The notes beneath the pieces were generated by a model that was given only the letters and a program-made list of their open reading frames with translations, had not been told where the DNA came from and ran no database searches. From Streptomyces sp. BA2 (GTDB lineage Bacteria > Actinomycetota > Actinomycetes > Streptomycetales > Streptomycetaceae): a stretch of DNA of 64,000 nucleotides. Positions 49,307 through 58,544 of this stretch are shown one piece after another. The translations under genes and the position numbers were made by a program. The DNA lies in NCBI RefSeq assembly GCF_009769735.1, contig NZ_WSRO01000002.1:6088001-6152000 (forward strand), written 5' to 3'. How positions within the stretch are numbered: position 1 is the first letter of the stretch; every line of letters starts with the position of its first letter.

Positions 49307-49345
49307 GGTCACTGACACCCGGGCCCGCCCCGATTGTCAGTGGCC
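49307..49345. terminator. Hairpin between lipoprotein gene and adnB
   Basis: GGTCACTGACA (49307-49317) and TGTCAGTGGCC (49335-49345) pair with one mismatch around 17 bases. It ends six bases before TAGCCT, the probable -10 of adnB, so it could terminate the lipoprotein transcript or act as an operator. Confidence 0.5.
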
Positions 49346-49363
49346 GCCGCTAGCCTCTCTGAC

Positions 49364-52300
49364 GTGCCACCTCGTATCACCGACCCCGAGCAGCTCAAAG
49401 AGCTCCTCGGCATCCCGTTCACCCCGGAGCAGACGGCCTGCATCACCGCGCCGCCCGCCCCGCAGGTGATCGTGGCCGGAGCCGGGTCGGGCAAGACGAC
49501 GGTGATGGCGGCCCGCGTGGTGTGGCTGGTCGGCACCGGGCAGGTCGCCCCCGAGCAGGTCCTCGGCCTGACGTTCACGAACAAGGCGGCGGGCGAACTC
49601 GCCGAGCGGGTGCGCCAGGCGCTCATCAAGGCCGGGGTCACGGACCCCGAAGCGCTCGACCCGGACCACCCTCCGGGCGAGCCGGTCATCTCCACGTACC
49701 ACGCCTTCGCGGGCCGCCTCCTTACCGACCACGGTCTTCGCATAGGGCTCGAACCGACCGCCCGGCTGCTCGCCGACGCCACCCGCTTCCAGCTCGCCGC
49801 GCGCGTGCTGCGCGAGGCACCGGGTCCGTATCCCGCGCTGACCCGTTCCTTCCCCGACCTCGTCAGCGACCTCCTCGCGCTCGACAGCGAGCTCGCGGAA
49901 CACCTCGTACGGCCCGACAGGCTCCGCGCGTACGACACCGAGCTGCTGCACACCCTGGAGGGCGCGAAGCTCTCCAACGCCGATCTGCGCAAGGTCCCGG
50001 AGACGGCGGCCGCCCGGCTCGAACTGGCCGAGCTCGTCGGCCGCTACAGGGAAGCGAAGCGCTCCCGCGACCTCCTCGACTTCGGCGACCAGATCGCCCT
50101 CTCCGCGACGCTGGCCCGCACACGCGCGGAGGTCGGCGAGATCCTGCGCGAGGAGTTCCGCGTCGTCCTGCTCGACGAGTATCAGGACACCTCGGTGGCC
50201 CAGCGCATCCTCCTGGCGGGCCTCTTCGGAGGCGGCACGGGCCACCCCGTGACGGCGGTCGGCGACCCCTGCCAGGCGATCTACGGCTGGCGCGGCGCCT
50301 CCGTGGCGAACCTGGACGACTTCCCCGAGCACTTCGCGCACGCCGACGGACGCCCCGCGGCCCGCCACGCGCTCAGCGAGAACCGTCGCAGCGGCGGCCG
50401 CCTCCTGGACCTCGCGAACGGCCTCGCGGAGCCGCTGCGCGCGATGCACGCGGGCGTGGAGGCGCTGCGGCCCGCGCCCGGCGCCGAGCGCGACGGCATG
50501 GTCCGCTGCGCCCTGCTGCGCACGCACGCCGAGGAGATCGACTGGATCGCCGACTCGATCGCGCACCTCGTGCGCACCGGCAAGGCCCCCGGCGAGATCG
50601 CGGTCCTGTGCCGCACGGCGACGGACTTCGCGCAGATCCAGGGCGCGCTTGTCGCCCGCGACGTCCCCGTGGAGGTCGTCGGCCTCTCCGGGCTTCTGCA
50701 CCTCCCGGAGGTCGCCGACCTGGTCGCCGTCTGCGAGGTGCTCCAGGACCCGGGCGCGAACGCCTCCCTGGTGCGCCTGCTGACCGGCCCGCGCTGGCGC
50801 ATCGGCCCGCGCGACCTCGCCCTCCTGGGCCGCCGCGCACGCCTTCTCGTACGCCATGGGCACGCGGCACCGGACGACGACCCGGACCGGCGTCTGGCCG
50901 AAGCGGTCGAGGGGGTCGACCCCGCCGAGGTGATATCGCTCGCGGACGCGCTCGACACGTTCCTGGAGACGCCGCTGGAGGAGGACACGGAGGACGACGG
51001 GCTGCCCTTCTCGCCGGAGGCGAGAGTGCGGTTCGCGCGCCTCGCTGCCGAACTCCGCGATCTGCGCCGCTCGCTGGCCGACCCGCTGATGGACGTGCTG
51101 CACCGGGTGCTCGCCGTCACGGGCCTTGAGGTCGAACTCTCCGCGTCACCGCACGCCCTCGCGGCCCGCCGCCGCGAGACGCTCTCGAACTTCCTGGACG
51201 TCGCCGCGTCCTTCGCCGCGAACGACAGCGGGGCGAGCCTGCTGGCCTTCCTCGCCTTCCTGAGGACGGCCGCGCAGTACGAGAAGGGCCTGGACAACGC
51301 CCTGCCCGGCGGCGAGAACACGGTCAAGGTGCTCACCGCCCACAAGTCGAAGGGCCTGGAGTGGGACGTCGTGGCCGTCCCCGGCCTCGTCACCGGGACG
51401 TTCCCCAGCACCCAGGGCCGCGAGAAGTGGACGGCCCAGGGCAAGGTCGTCCCGCACGCGCTGCGTGGCGACGCGGCGACCCTGCCCGACATCGAGGCGT
51501 GGGACTCCCGGTCCATGAAGGCGTTCCACGAGGACATGAAGGAGCACCAGCGCACGGAGGAGCTCCGCCTCGGCTATGTGACCTTCACCCGTCCCCGCTC
51601 GCTGCTCCTGGGCTCCGGCCACTGGTGGGGCCCTTCACAGAAGAAGCCGCGGGGCCCCTCGGACTTCCTCCGGGCGCTGTACGACCACTGCGCGGTGGGT
51701 CACGGGGAGATCGAGGCCTGGGCGGACGAACCGGAGGAGGGCGAGGAGAACCCCGCCCTGGCGGAGGGCGCCGCCGAGCACGCGTGGCCGCTCCCGCTGG
51801 ACGACACGGCCCTGGCCCGCCGCCGGGCCGCCGCGCAGACGGTCCTCACGCAGCTGGACCGCCTGACGGGGGAGGGGGCACACGGCACGCCGGACGACGC
51901 CCGCTCGCACGAAGAACCCCACCCGTCGGCGTACGACGACGTGCCCCCTGCCGAGGACCCGGACTGGCCGCCCCCTCCGGAGGACGAAGAGCCGCCCCAC
52001 AGAGAAGCCGGATTGCCCGAGGCCCACCCCGAGGACTGGGACTCCTGGACATCGGCCCGCCCGACGATCCCGCACCAGGCGTCCGCCCACCCGGAAGAGA
52101 CCCGCCTCACCCCGGAGGAAGCCCGCACGCTCGCCTCCTGGGACCGTGACCTGGACGCCCTCACCGGCGAACTCCTGCGCGCCCGAGAGGCGATCAGGGA
52201 CATCCCCGTACCGGCATCCCTCACCGCGTCCGAGGTGCTGCGTCTGGCCGCCGACCCGGAGGGCTTCGCGCAGGAGCTCGCGCGCCCCATGCCGCACCCG

Positions 52301-52855
52301 CCGCAGCCCGCGGCCCGGCGCGGCACCCGCTTCCACGCTTGGGTGGAGACCCGCTTCGAGGAGCTGCGCCTCCCGCTGCTCGCCCCCGACGACCTGCCGG
52401 GCGGCGCCCCCGGAGAGGCCGAGATCGCCGACGAACGCGACCTGGACGCGCTCAAGGAAGCCTTCGAGCGCACCGAGTACGCCCACCGCACTCCGCACCG
52501 CGTCGAGGTGCCCTTCCAGCTGACGCTCGCGGGCCGCGTCGTCCGCGGCCGGATCGACGCCGTCTACAAGGAGATCGACGGCGACGACGTGACGTACGAG
52601 ATCGTCGACTGGAAGACCAGCCGCACCCGCACCGCCGACCCCCTCCAGCTCGCCGTCTACCGCCTGGCCTGGGCCGAGCTGCACGACGTGCCACCGGAGT
52701 CCGTGAAAGCGGCGTTCCTGTACGTCCGCAGCGGCGAGACCTCCCGCCCCGCGCACCTGCCGGGCCGGGCCGAACTGGAGCGGATCCTGCTCGAGGAACC
52801 GGGCGGGCAGTCGGGTGACGAACCACCGGACGGATCGGCTCCCGGGGGCGGCTAG
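49364..52855 (+). CDS. adnB: AdnB: UvrD-like helicase with RecB-family nuclease
   Basis: A 1163-residue partner of AdnA. Walker A is GAGSGKTTVM near residue 42, motif II is LLDEYQDTSVAQ near residue 271, and TAHKSKGLEWDVVAVPGL lies near residue 655. The C-terminal nuclease shows IVDWKTSRTR near residue 1085. It lacks the Fe-S cysteine set found in AdnA. In mycobacteria the AdnB motor drives translocation. GTG at 49364 lies 13 bases after TAGCCT, suggesting a leaderless transcript separate from adnA. The region 830-940 between helicase and nuclease is acidic and Pro-rich. Confidence 0.92.
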   Translation: MPPRITDPEQLKELLGIPFTPEQTACITAPPAPQVIVAGAGSGKTTVMAARVVWLVGTGQVAPEQVLGLTFTNKAAGELAERVRQALIKAGVTDPEALDPDHPPGEPVISTYHAFAGRLLTDHGLRIGLEPTARLLADATRFQLAARVLREAPGPYPALTRSFPDLVSDLLALDSELAEHLVRPDRLRAYDTELLHTLEGAKLSNADLRKVPETAAARLELAELVGRYREAKRSRDLLDFGDQIALSATLARTRAEVGEILREEFRVVLLDEYQDTSVAQRILLAGLFGGGTGHPVTAVGDPCQAIYGWRGASVANLDDFPEHFAHADGRPAARHALSENRRSGGRLLDLANGLAEPLRAMHAGVEALRPAPGAERDGMVRCALLRTHAEEIDWIADSIAHLVRTGKAPGEIAVLCRTATDFAQIQGALVARDVPVEVVGLSGLLHLPEVADLVAVCEVLQDPGANASLVRLLTGPRWRIGPRDLALLGRRARLLVRHGHAAPDDDPDRRLAEAVEGVDPAEVISLADALDTFLETPLEEDTEDDGLPFSPEARVRFARLAAELRDLRRSLADPLMDVLHRVLAVTGLEVELSASPHALAARRRETLSNFLDVAASFAANDSGASLLAFLAFLRTAAQYEKGLDNALPGGENTVKVLTAHKSKGLEWDVVAVPGLVTGTFPSTQGREKWTAQGKVVPHALRGDAATLPDIEAWDSRSMKAFHEDMKEHQRTEELRLGYVTFTRPRSLLLGSGHWWGPSQKKPRGPSDFLRALYDHCAVGHGEIEAWADEPEEGEENPALAEGAAEHAWPLPLDDTALARRRAAAQTVLTQLDRLTGEGAHGTPDDARSHEEPHPSAYDDVPPAEDPDWPPPPEDEEPPHREAGLPEAHPEDWDSWTSARPTIPHQASAHPEETRLTPEEARTLASWDRDLDALTGELLRAREAIRDIPVPASLTASEVLRLAADPEGFAQELARPMPHPPQPAARRGTRFHAWVETRFEELRLPLLAPDDLPGGAPGEAEIADERDLDALKEAFERTEYAHRTPHRVEVPFQLTLAGRVVRGRIDAVYKEIDGDDVTYEIVDWKTSRTRTADPLQLAVYRLAWAELHDVPPESVKAAFLYVRSGETSRPAHLPGRAELERILLEEPGGQSGDEPPDGSAPGGG

Positions 52856-52858
52856 GCT
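52853..52858 (+). promoter_or_regulatory. Probable leaderless -10 of dipeptidase gene
   Basis: TAGGCT at 52853-52858 begins with the adnB stop codon TAG and ends seven bases before the ATG at 52866. No clear -35 or ribosome site was found. Confidence 0.35.
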
Positions 52859-52865
52859 CGTGACC

Positions 52866-54287
52866 ATGAGCCAGTCCGTTGACAGTGACGTCAGTGGCGT
52901 CAGCGCCGTTCGTACGTACATTGAGACCCACCGTTCCGCCTTCCTCGACGATCTCGCCGAGTGGCTGCGCATCCCGTCCGTGTCGGCACAGCCCGACCAC
53001 GCACAGGACGTGCGGCGCAGCGCGGACTGGCTCGCCGCCCAGCTCAAGGAGACCGGCTTCCCGACCGCCGAGGTCTGGCAGACGGCCGGCGCTCCCGCCG
53101 TCTTCGCCGAGTGGCACTCCGGGGACCCCGAGGCCCCCACGGTCCTCGTCTACGGCCATCACGACGTGCAGCCCGCGGCCCGCGAGGACGGCTGGCACAC
53201 GGACCCCTTCGAGCCCGTCGTCCAGGGCAACCGCCTCTACGCGCGCGGTGCCGCCGACGACAAGGGCCAGGTGTTCTTCCACACACTCGGCGTCCGCGCC
53301 CACCTCGCCGCCACCGGCCGCACCGCCCCCGCGGTGAACCTGAAGCTCCTGATCGAGGGCGAGGAGGAATCGGGCTCCCCGCACTTCCGCGCGCTGATCG
53401 AGGAGCACAGGGAGCGCATAGCGGCCGACGCGGTGATCGTCTCGGACACCGGCATGTGGGCGGAGGACACCCCCACGGTCTGTACCGGCATGCGCGGCCT
53501 CGCCGACTGCGAGATCGAGTTGCGCGGCCCCGACCAGGACATCCACTCGGGCTCCTTCGGCGGCGCCGTCCCGAACCCGGCGACCGCGGCCGCCCGTCTC
53601 GTCGCCGCGCTGCACGACGAGCACGCGCGCGTAGCCGTACCGGGCTTCTACGAAGGCATCACCGAACTCACCGACCGCGAGCGCGAACTCTTCGCCGAGC
53701 TGCCCTTCGACGAGGAGCGCTGGCTGCGTACGGCCAAGTCGCGCGCGACGTACGGAGAAGCGGGTCACACCACCCTGGAGCGCATCTGGGCCCGCCCCAC
53801 CGCCGAGGTCAACGGCATCGGAGGCGGCTATCAAGGACCGGGCGGCAAGACGATCGTTCCGTCGTCCGCCTTCCTGAAGCTCTCCTTCCGGCTCGTGGCG
53901 GGCCAGGACCCGGACCGCGTCGAGGAGGCCGTACGCACCTGGGTCGCCGACCAGCTGCCGGCCGGGATCAGTCACACGATCACCTTCGGCGCCGCCACGC
54001 GCCCGTGCCTGACGCCGCTGGACCACCCCGCCCTGCGGTCAGTCGTACGGGCGATGGGCCGGGCCTTCGAGCAGCCGATCCGCTTCACCCGGGAGGGCGG
54101 TTCGGGACCGGCGGCCGACCTCCAGGACGTACTGGCCGCCCCCGTGCTCTTCCTGGGCATCTCCGTGCCGTCCGACGGCTGGCACGCGCCGAACGAGAAG
54201 GTCGAACTCGATCTGCTCCTCAAGGGAGTCGAGACGACGGCCTACCTGTGGGGCGATCTCGCCGAGCACTGGCGCGATGCACACTGA
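52866..54287 (+). CDS. M20-family dipeptidase
   Basis: A 473-residue zinc peptidase of the M20/CNDP type. Metal and catalytic motifs are complete: VLVYGHHDVQP near residue 96, GAADDKGQ near residue 128, LIEGEEESGS near residue 162, SDTGMW near residue 196 and a late His in VPSDGWHAPNEK. It should hydrolyse dipeptides or related amides in the cytosol. ATG at 52866 starts 10 bases after the adnB stop; the upstream extension in frame lies inside adnB. It overlaps an alternative nudC start by 11 bases. Confidence 0.92.
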   Translation: MSQSVDSDVSGVSAVRTYIETHRSAFLDDLAEWLRIPSVSAQPDHAQDVRRSADWLAAQLKETGFPTAEVWQTAGAPAVFAEWHSGDPEAPTVLVYGHHDVQPAAREDGWHTDPFEPVVQGNRLYARGAADDKGQVFFHTLGVRAHLAATGRTAPAVNLKLLIEGEEESGSPHFRALIEEHRERIAADAVIVSDTGMWAEDTPTVCTGMRGLADCEIELRGPDQDIHSGSFGGAVPNPATAAARLVAALHDEHARVAVPGFYEGITELTDRERELFAELPFDEERWLRTAKSRATYGEAGHTTLERIWARPTAEVNGIGGGYQGPGGKTIVPSSAFLKLSFRLVAGQDPDRVEEAVRTWVADQLPAGISHTITFGAATRPCLTPLDHPALRSVVRAMGRAFEQPIRFTREGGSGPAADLQDVLAAPVLFLGISVPSDGWHAPNEKVELDLLLKGVETTAYLWGDLAEHWRDAH

Positions 54288-54345
54288 GCCCCGCCTTGCC
54301 GACCTTGCTGAACCACCCATTCCATCGGGGGAGTTGGAAGCACCT

Positions 54346-55293
54346 GTGACCACCTGGACCGACCGCGCCGCTGATCGTCCCGTCTCGCTCACCGCGCCGA
54401 GCGGCATCGACCGCGCGGCCCACCACCGCCTCGACGAGGCCTGGCTCGCCGCCGCCTGGAGCCACCCCACGACACGGGTCTTCGTGGTCTCCGGCGGTCA
54501 GGTGCTCATCGACGAGACACCGGACGGCAGCACCGAACTGGTGATGACCCCGTCCTTCGAGGCGCCCCTCACCGAGGCCCACCGTTACTTCCTGGGGACG
54601 GACGACGACGGCGTCAGCTACTTCGCGCTGCAGAAGGACTCCCTGCCCGGCCGCATGGACCAGCAGGCGCGCCCCGCGGGCCTGCGCGAGGCGGGGCTCC
54701 TCCTGTCGCCCCGTGACGCGGGCCTGATGGTGCACGCCGTCGCCCTGGAGAACTGGCAGCGCCTGCACCGCTTCTGCTCGCGCTGCGGCGAGCGCACCGT
54801 CATCGCGGCGGCCGGCCACATCCGCCGCTGCCAGGCGTGCGGCGCCGAGCACTACCCGCGTACGGACCCGGCCGTGATCATGCTCGTGACGGACGACCAG
54901 GACCGCGCGCTCCTCGGCCGCCAGGTGCACTGGCCCGAGGGCCGCTTCTCTACGCTCGCGGGCTTCGTGGAGCCGGGCGAGTCCATCGAGACGTCGGTGC
55001 GGCGCGAGGTGTGGGAGGAGGCCGGAGTCACGGTCGGCGACGTCGAGTACGTCGCGAGCCAGCCCTGGCCGTTCCCCTCCAGCCTGATGCTGGGCTTCAT
55101 GGCCGCCGCCACGTCGTCGGAGATCAACGTGGACGGCGAGGAGATCTCCGAGGCCCGATGGTTCTCCCGGGAAGACCTGCGGGCCGCATTCGAGTCCGGG
55201 GAGGTCCTGCCTCCCTACGGGATCTCGATTGCGGCCCGACTGATCGAGCTCTGGTACGGCAAGCCCCTGCCGAAGCCGGGCACCGTCGGCTAG
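54346..55293 (+). CDS. nudC: NAD(+)/NADH diphosphatase NudC
   Basis: A 315-residue Nudix hydrolase that cleaves NAD(H) and removes NAD caps from RNA. The zinc ribbon is CSRCGER plus CQACGAEHYPR near residues 145-167. The Nudix box reads GFVEPGESIETSVRREVWEE, and the NudC-specific SQPWPFPSSLM lies near residue 240. GTG at 54346 gives the conserved MTTWTDRAADRPVSLTAPSG; an ATG at 54277 overlapping the dipeptidase stop is possible. It converges on the mycoredoxin gene over a shared hairpin. Confidence 0.93.
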   Translation: MTTWTDRAADRPVSLTAPSGIDRAAHHRLDEAWLAAAWSHPTTRVFVVSGGQVLIDETPDGSTELVMTPSFEAPLTEAHRYFLGTDDDGVSYFALQKDSLPGRMDQQARPAGLREAGLLLSPRDAGLMVHAVALENWQRLHRFCSRCGERTVIAAAGHIRRCQACGAEHYPRTDPAVIMLVTDDQDRALLGRQVHWPEGRFSTLAGFVEPGESIETSVRREVWEEAGVTVGDVEYVASQPWPFPSSLMLGFMAAATSSEINVDGEEISEARWFSREDLRAAFESGEVLPPYGISIAARLIELWYGKPLPKPGTVG

Positions 55294-55316
55294 GGGCCTG
55301 ACATCAGGTCAGGCCC
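55294..55316. terminator. Bidirectional hairpin between nudC and mycoredoxin gene
   Basis: GGGCCTGAC (55294-55302) pairs with GTCAGGCCC (55308-55316) around ATCAG, in the 29-base gap between convergent genes. Confidence 0.75.
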
Positions 55317-55322
55317 GGCCGC

Positions 55323-55565
55323 TCAGGCGGCCAGCTTCTGCTTCACCTGCGCCAGCGACGGGTTCGTCAGCGTCGAGCCGTCGGGGAAGAGAACGGTGGG
55401 AACCGTCTGGTTTCCGCCGTTCGCCTTCTCGACGAAGGCCGCGGAGTCCGGGTCGTGCTCAATGTTGATCTCGTTGTACGTGATGCCCTCGCGGTCCATC
55501 TGGCCCTTGAGCCGGCGGCAGTAGCCGCACCACGTGGTGCTGTACATCGTCACAGTGCCCGGCAT
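55323..55565 (-). CDS. Mycoredoxin/glutaredoxin-like protein
   Basis: An 80-residue thioredoxin-fold redoxin with active site WCGYC near residue 12 and the cis-Pro motif TVPTVLFPDG near residue 55. In actinobacteria such mycoredoxins reduce mycothiol mixed disulfides. ATG at 55565 begins MPGTVTMYSTTWCGYC with AAAGGAG upstream; a frame 12 codons longer is not supported. Like M. tuberculosis mrx1 it is divergent from uvrD2 and close to nudC. Confidence 0.92.
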   Translation of the reverse strand: MPGTVTMYSTTWCGYCRRLKGQMDREGITYNEINIEHDPDSAAFVEKANGGNQTVPTVLFPDGSTLTNPSLAQVKQKLAA

Positions 55566-55715
55566 GTGTCTCGCGCTCCTTTGTTGCTCGGCATGCGTCA
55601 TCGCAAAGACTCGAACGTACGCGACCCGGCCACCATTCCCGCATTAGTACGACCGCACCGGCCTCCCTGTGGACAACCGGCTCACGCGCCTCCGGCGACC
55701 TGGCAGCATGGCGGG

Positions 55716-57923
55716 GTGACAGCAGCAACGCACTCCACCCTCTTCCCGCAGGTCCCGGACTCTGCCGACGCGGTGCTCGCCGGGCTCGACCCCGAGCAGC
55801 GCGAGGTGGCCACCGCCCTGCACGGGCCGGTGTGCGTCCTGGCAGGCGCGGGCACGGGCAAGACACGGGCGATCACGCACCGGATCGCCTACGGCGTGCG
55901 CGCCGGAATCCTCCAGCCCGCCAGCGTGCTCGCCGTCACGTTCACCAACCGCGCGGCGGGCGAGATGCGCGGCCGCCTCCGCCAGCTCGGCGCCTCCGGG
56001 GTCCAGGCGCGCACGTTCCACTCCGCGGCCCTGCGCCAGCTCCAGTTCTTCTGGCCGAAAGCAGTCGGCGGCCAGCTGCCCCGGATCGTCGACCGCAAGA
56101 TCAAGCTGGTCGCGGACGCGGCGGCCGCATCGCGCATCCGCCTCGACCGCAACGAACTGCGCGACGTGACGAGCGAGATCGAGTGGTCCAAGGTCACCCA
56201 GACCGTCCCCGCCGACTACGCGGCCGCCGCCGCGAAGTCGGGCCGCCTCATCCCCCGGGACGCCGCGGAGATCGCCCAGATCTACGGCGCGTACGAAGAC
56301 CTCAAGCGCGACCGCTCCGTCATCGACTTCGAAGACGTCCTGCTCCTGGCCGTCGGCATCCTCCAGGACCGCCACGACATCGCCGACCAGGTCCGCGCCC
56401 AGTACCAACACTTCGTGGTCGACGAGTATCAGGACGTCAGCCCGCTCCAGCAGCGCCTGCTGGAGCTGTGGCTCGGCGACCGCGACAGCCTCTGCGTCGT
56501 CGGCGACGCCAGCCAGACGATCTACTCCTTCACCGGCGCGACCCCCGACCACCTGCTGAACTTCCGCACCCGCCACCCCGGGGCGACGGTCGTCAAGCTC
56601 GTCAGGGACTACCGCTCCACACCCCAGGTCGTCCACCTCGCCAACGGCCTGCTCTCCCAGGCCCGCGGCCGCGCCGCGGACCACCGCCTCGAACTGATCT
56701 CCCAGCGCGAGGCCGGGGCCGAACCGGTCTACACCGAGTACGCGGACGAGCCCGCCGAGGCCGAAGGCGCCGCCCGCCGCATCCGGGCCCTCATCGCCGA
56801 CGGAGTCCCGGCGAGCGAGATCGCGGTCCTGTTCCGCACGAACTCCCAGTCCGAGATCTACGAACAAGCGCTCGCCGACGCCGGTGTGCCCTATCAGCTG
56901 CGGGGCGCCGAGCGGTTCTTCGAGCGCACCGAGGTCAGGGAGGCCGGCGCCGCGCTGCGCGGCGCGGCACGCTTCGGGGGCAACGACTCCCTGCTCGACG
57001 ACGTCGTCGACCTCCCCTCACAGGTGCGGGCCGTCCTGTCCACGAAGGGCTGGACGACACAGCCCCCGGCCGGCTCCGGCGCGGCCCGCGACCGCTGGGA
57101 GTCCCTGGCGGCCCTGGTGCGCCTCGCCGAGGACTTTGCGCGGGCCAAGCCGGACGCGACGCTCTCCGACCTCGTGGGGGAGCTCGACGAGCGCGCGAGC
57201 GCCCAGCACGCGCCGACCGTCGAGGGCGTCACCCTCGCCTCGCTGCACGCCGCCAAGGGCCTGGAGTGGGACGCCGTCTTCCTGGTCGGCCTCGCCGAGG
57301 GCATGATGCCGATCACGTACGCCAAGACCGACGAGCAGGTGGAGGAAGAGCGCCGCCTCTTGTACGTGGGTGTCACCCGGGCCCGTGTTCACCTCTCCCT
57401 CTCCTGGGCACTGTCGCGTTCGCCGGGCGGTCGCGCGGGACGCCGGCCCAGCCGCTTCCTGGACGGGCTGCGGCCGGGCTCGGGGGCGGGCACCGGAGCG
57501 CGCGCCGCGGGCGGCGGACCCGGCGGCGTCGAGCGCGGGAGCGGCGGCGGGGAGAGCGGCGGCGCCAGGAGCCGCCGAAGGACGAGCAGGTCCCCGGCCC
57601 GGTGCCGGGTCTGCGGGCGGACCCTGACCGACGCGGGCGAGATGAAGCTCATGCGGTGCGAGGACTGCCCGTCCGACATGGACGAAGGGCTCTACGAACG
57701 GCTGCGGGAGTGGCGCTCGGGCCAGGCGGAGATCCTTGGACAGCCCGCGTACTGCGTGTTCACGGACAAGACCTTGATCGCCATCGCGGAGGCCGCACCC
57801 GACGAAGAGGGCGAGCTGGCCCGGATCCCGGGCGTCGGCGTGCGCAAGCTCAACCGCTTCGGATCTGATGTCCTCGCCATTTGTGCAGGTGAGGAGCGTG
57901 TAAGGGGCGCCGATGGCAACTGA
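55716..57923 (+). CDS. uvrD2: UvrD2: superfamily 1 helicase with tetracysteine and HRDC domains
   Basis: A 735-residue DNA helicase. Motifs: GAGTGKTRAIT near residue 48, FTNRAAGEMRGRL, VVDEYQDVSPLQQ near residue 237 and LYVGVTRAR near residue 550. A disordered Gly/Ser linker leads to the tetracysteine CRVCGR...CEDC near residues 630-652, then a C-terminal HRDC domain (ARIPGVGVRKLNRFG). This order is the hallmark of UvrD2. GTG at 55716 lies 12 bases after CAGCAT, suggesting a leaderless mRNA. Its stop is 13 bases before the wblC promoter elements. Confidence 0.93.
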   Translation: MTAATHSTLFPQVPDSADAVLAGLDPEQREVATALHGPVCVLAGAGTGKTRAITHRIAYGVRAGILQPASVLAVTFTNRAAGEMRGRLRQLGASGVQARTFHSAALRQLQFFWPKAVGGQLPRIVDRKIKLVADAAAASRIRLDRNELRDVTSEIEWSKVTQTVPADYAAAAAKSGRLIPRDAAEIAQIYGAYEDLKRDRSVIDFEDVLLLAVGILQDRHDIADQVRAQYQHFVVDEYQDVSPLQQRLLELWLGDRDSLCVVGDASQTIYSFTGATPDHLLNFRTRHPGATVVKLVRDYRSTPQVVHLANGLLSQARGRAADHRLELISQREAGAEPVYTEYADEPAEAEGAARRIRALIADGVPASEIAVLFRTNSQSEIYEQALADAGVPYQLRGAERFFERTEVREAGAALRGAARFGGNDSLLDDVVDLPSQVRAVLSTKGWTTQPPAGSGAARDRWESLAALVRLAEDFARAKPDATLSDLVGELDERASAQHAPTVEGVTLASLHAAKGLEWDAVFLVGLAEGMMPITYAKTDEQVEEERRLLYVGVTRARVHLSLSWALSRSPGGRAGRRPSRFLDGLRPGSGAGTGARAAGGGPGGVERGSGGGESGGARSRRRTSRSPARCRVCGRTLTDAGEMKLMRCEDCPSDMDEGLYERLREWRSGQAEILGQPAYCVFTDKTLIAIAEAAPDEEGELARIPGVGVRKLNRFGSDVLAICAGEERVRGADGN

Positions 57924-57936
57924 TTCAAACTCGTCG

Positions 57937-57976
57937 AAAAAATAGTTTGCGCATGCGCAAGGAAGACCCATAGGTT
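57937..57976 (+). promoter_or_regulatory. wblC promoter with WhiB7-type AT tract and -35 palindrome
   Basis: AAAAAATA (57937-57944) lies just upstream of TTGCGC (57947-57952); 18 bp later comes TAGGTT (57971-57976). An AT-rich tract next to the -35 is the established WhiB7/WblC target, so autoactivation is expected. TTGCGCATGCGCAA (57947-57960) is a perfect 14-bp palindrome over the -35, a possible second operator. Confidence 0.7.
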
Positions 57977-58090
57977 CTTAAGCACGGGAACGGCGGCTTC
58001 TCCGAAGCCCTGGCCTCGTGCTGTACTTAATAGTCCGCCCGCAGGATCGGTTCCGGCCGATCCCATAGACGCCGAGAGGAGGCGATTCCA

Positions 58091-58477
58091 GTGATCAGCA
58101 TCAACGAGAGCTTCATCAGCACCGCGAAAATGACCGATCGCTCGGTCGTCGCTTCCTGCCTGCTCGGCTTCTCGAACCTGGGCACCGGTCTGTCCGGTGG
58201 CATCGCTGCCGCCGCCATCCGTCCGGAGTCCTCTGTCCTGCCTCTGTTCCCGCGCGCCGCCAGCACCGCTCTCAACGTGCTTCCGATGCGTGAGGTCAAT
58301 GAAGGCAGCGAGCGAGCGACCAAGGCACCGGAAGCAGTAGCGACGGCACAGGCGCAGGCCTATGCCTTTGCCGCAGCCGGTGCCGGATCCAAGAAGCAGA
58401 CGACGCAGCACCAGACGCAGCAGCACCACACGATGTGGGCCTTCCGTGGGCTCGAACCCTGGAGTGATCCAGTCTGA
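58091..58477 (+). CDS. wblC leader ORF (uORF), 128 residues
   Basis: A leader ORF between the wblC promoter and wblC. GTG at 58091 has AGAGGAGG eight bases upstream. The product begins MISINESFISTAKMTDRSVV and has Ala/Gly-rich middle sequence and a Gln/Thr/His-rich end (KKQTTQHQTQQHHTMW). Its stop lies inside one hairpin and 25 bases before the attenuator. For whiB7/wblC it is established that translation-inhibiting antibiotics stall ribosomes on the leader and relieve premature termination; this ORF should be the sensor. It is longer than mycobacterial leaders; whether the peptide has a function is unknown. Confidence 0.8.
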   Translation: MISINESFISTAKMTDRSVVASCLLGFSNLGTGLSGGIAAAAIRPESSVLPLFPRAASTALNVLPMREVNEGSERATKAPEAVATAQAQAYAFAAAGAGSKKQTTQHQTQQHHTMWAFRGLEPWSDPV

Positions 58478-58490
58478 TCCTCGATCAGAC
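58472..58490 (+). promoter_or_regulatory. Hairpin over the leader-ORF stop codon
   Basis: GTCTGATC (58472-58479) pairs with GATCAGAC (58483-58490) around CTC. The leader TGA (58475-58477) is inside the left arm, so a terminating ribosome would melt it. Confidence 0.6.
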
Positions 58491-58501
58491 CGGCGCCTTC
58501 C

Positions 58502-58544
58502 AGGGCCGCGGAACCCCACCCGGGATCCGCGGCCCTTCTGTTTT
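58502..58544 (+). terminator. wblC transcription attenuator
   Basis: AGGGCCGCGGA (58502-58512) pairs perfectly with TCCGCGGCCCT (58526-58536), followed by TCTGTTTT. This intrinsic terminator with a T-run is rare in this GC-rich window and lies 102 bases before wblC. Confidence 0.85.
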
